This document shows positions 33,460-34,878 of a stretch of 34,878 bases of DNA, one piece after another. Origin of the DNA: Annulohypoxylon bovei var. microspora (lineage: Eukaryota; Ascomycota; Sordariomycetes; Xylariales; Hypoxylaceae); NCBI GenBank assembly GCA_022836615.1, contig MU405434.1, positions 1 to 34,878 of the forward strand, in the 5' to 3' direction. A program made the position numbers and the translations under genes. Position 1 is the first letter of the stretch. Each line of letters starts with the position of its first letter. A model generated the notes under the pieces. It saw only the letters and a list, made by a program, of their open reading frames with translations, was not told the origin of the DNA and ran no database searches.

Positions 33460-34878
33460 AAAATGGGATAAATAAAAAAGCTTTTATAATTATAAGCCTT
33501 AAAAAATAAAGGAAAAAAATATTATTATAAATTAAAAACTTAAAAAATTAATTAAAATAAAAATTAATGTAAACTTACATTATAATTATAAACATAATAA
33601 GCGTAAATCCTTATAATAAAGTTATTAATAACTTTAAATAAGTCGTAAAAATTATTAAAACACATATAAAAGGGATTTCCACGTTAATTAACTTAATTTA
33701 CATTTTTAAATATAAATATTATAACTTTAAAAATAAAAGGTTATTATTTTTTTTTTTTATTAATAAAAATAACCTCATTTTTAACCTTATATAATACAAG
33801 TTTATCGTTATTTATAAAAACCGTTATAATTTAATTATAATTAAAAAATTTTCTTAATTATTTATTTTATAATTAATAAAAATTTTTAAATAAATTTTAA
33901 AGATTTAATTAAAGCGTTCGATTTAATTATTAATTTAAAAATAAAAAGTAATATTTATTTAAATTTTAATATTTATTAATTTAAAGAAATTTTTCCATAA
34001 ATAAAATATAAATTTAAAATTTTTATTAAAAATAATATTAAAAAAAATACCATAAAATTTTCAATATTATTTCATAAAAGTTTTAATAAAGTTTTCGGTT
34101 TTTTTATTTTTAATTTTAAGAAATATAAAATAAACCATTTTAATAAATATATTTATTATAACTTAAATAAAATTATATTCATTTAATAATAATAAATTAA
34201 TAATAAAGTTTATAATAATAATATGTTAAGGTTTATAATGTAATTTTATAAATTAAAATAATTTATATAAAGCGTGATAAAGGATTTTATTTTATTAATA
34301 ATTTTAATAACTTTATATATAATCCCGGATTATAATTTCGATATTTAATTATTAAAAGTTTTTAATAATTAATTTTAAAGTTTTATTTATATTTATATAT
34401 TTTGTTATAAAAGTATTATATTTAAATTTAATAACTTTTAATATAATTATTTTTAAAATTTAAAAACGATTTTTTCGGTAAAGTAATTTATTTTTTACTT
34501 TAATATTTTTAAATGGTTAATATAATTATAAAACATATTTAAGGTCGTTTAAATTTATTTCTTTAATTTAATTAATAAATTTAAAAGTTTAATTTAACAT
34601 TAATATATTATAAAATTTAATTAAAAAAAAGATAATCGTTAATGTAAAATTAAATAAAGTTTTATATAAATGCGAAAAATGTTTTTTTTATAAAACCAAT
34701 TTAATAAATTGGTTTTTAATTCTTCTTTTTTTAAGTTAATATTATATTAATTTTAAAAAAATATTAACTTTTTTATTTTATTTATTTAATTTATAATTAA
34801 TAATAAATTAATATTTTATAAACTTTTAAACTTATTTAATTTACCTCCGGTTTAACATTTTAATTATTATGAAATAAA
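33460..34878. other. AT-rich end of the window, no gene recognised
   Basis: Downstream of element C's chromodomain. It holds an imperfect hairpin around 33747-33785 (AGGTTATT ... AATAACCT around a T-run) and a perfect 11-bp hairpin at 34692-34716. The C 3' LTR may lie here but has no visible partner in the window. Confidence 0.5.
34692..34716. repeat. Perfect 11-bp inverted repeat with 3-nt loop
   Basis: AAAACCAATTT (34692-34702), loop AAT, then AAATTGGTTTT (34706-34716). In DNA this AT-rich, a perfect 11-bp stem including a CC/GG pair is mildly unusual, but no function can be assigned. Confidence 0.6.

Larger units (their letters stand above)
29610..34878 (+). mobile_element. Element C: partial Ty3/gypsy chromovirus, RIP-degraded
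   Basis: Plus-strand retrotransposon with RT, RNase H, integrase and C-terminal chromodomain in canonical order (30480-33460). 29610-30480 should contain gag and protease but shows no clear motif. After the chromodomain, 33460-34878 is unassigned and probably includes the 3' end. No LTR pair is found in the window, so both ends are undetermined; 29610 is simply the base after D2's duplication. Its RT is clearly a different lineage from A, B and E (Y-M-D-[DN] box, G-W-I-x-x-S-x-S linker). Confidence 0.75.

Noticed and set aside
1..34878. Mitochondrial genome origin, suggested by the extreme AT content
   Set aside because: The pol genes of LTR retrotransposons, target duplications and dinucleotide-specific mutation fit RIPped nuclear DNA. 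No mitochondrial genes, rRNA or tRNA were seen.

Overview
The window is a gene-free, extremely AT-rich block made of nested transposable elements. It looks like repeat-induced point mutation (RIP) in a filamentous ascomycete (Pezizomycotina). Seen directly: recognisable retrotransposon pol regions are full of stops where Trp and Gln codons should be; repeat copies differ almost only by C/T and G/A changes; CpA and TpG are scarce while TpA is everywhere. The species cannot be named from this sequence. No host gene, rRNA, tRNA or CRISPR array was recognised.

Layout. (1) Element E, a Ty3/gypsy relic on the minus strand, is split in two: 1-3013 holds reverse transcriptase and 13914-15539 holds a protease-like domain, with less certain sequence up to 17593. 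(2) Element A (3014-13913, plus strand) sits inside E. It is a full-length Ty3/gypsy retrotransposon with 145-bp LTRs and a 5-bp target duplication. (3) Element F (7577-8956) is a 1.38-kb non-autonomous LTR element with 189-bp LTRs and a perfect 5-bp target duplication, nested in A. (4) D1 (17602-18329) is a non-RIPped, GC-normal, terminal-inverted-repeat foldback element with an 8-bp target duplication. (5) Element B (18432-27930) is a second full-length copy of A's family. Without F, A and B have almost the same length (about 9.5 kb) and stay collinear. (6) 27936-28874 is unassigned AT-rich DNA with a short tandem repeat. (7) D2 (28883-29601) is a second, inverted copy of the D family with its own 8-bp duplication. 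(8) Element C (about 29610-34878, plus strand) is a different Ty3/gypsy lineage, a chromovirus, with RT, RNase H, integrase and a C-terminal chromodomain, all broken by RIP.

Inferred history: E was in place first, A jumped into E, F jumped into A, and B inserted separately. RIP mutated E, A, B and C heavily and F less. D1 and D2 carry almost no RIP although they lie in the most mutated DNA, so they probably arrived late. The D family (50-bp termini with a doubled 10-bp motif, near-palindromic body, 8-bp duplications, no transposase) is the least familiar item. Such a block is typical of fungal centromeric, pericentromeric or subtelomeric heterochromatin, which the sequence alone cannot prove.
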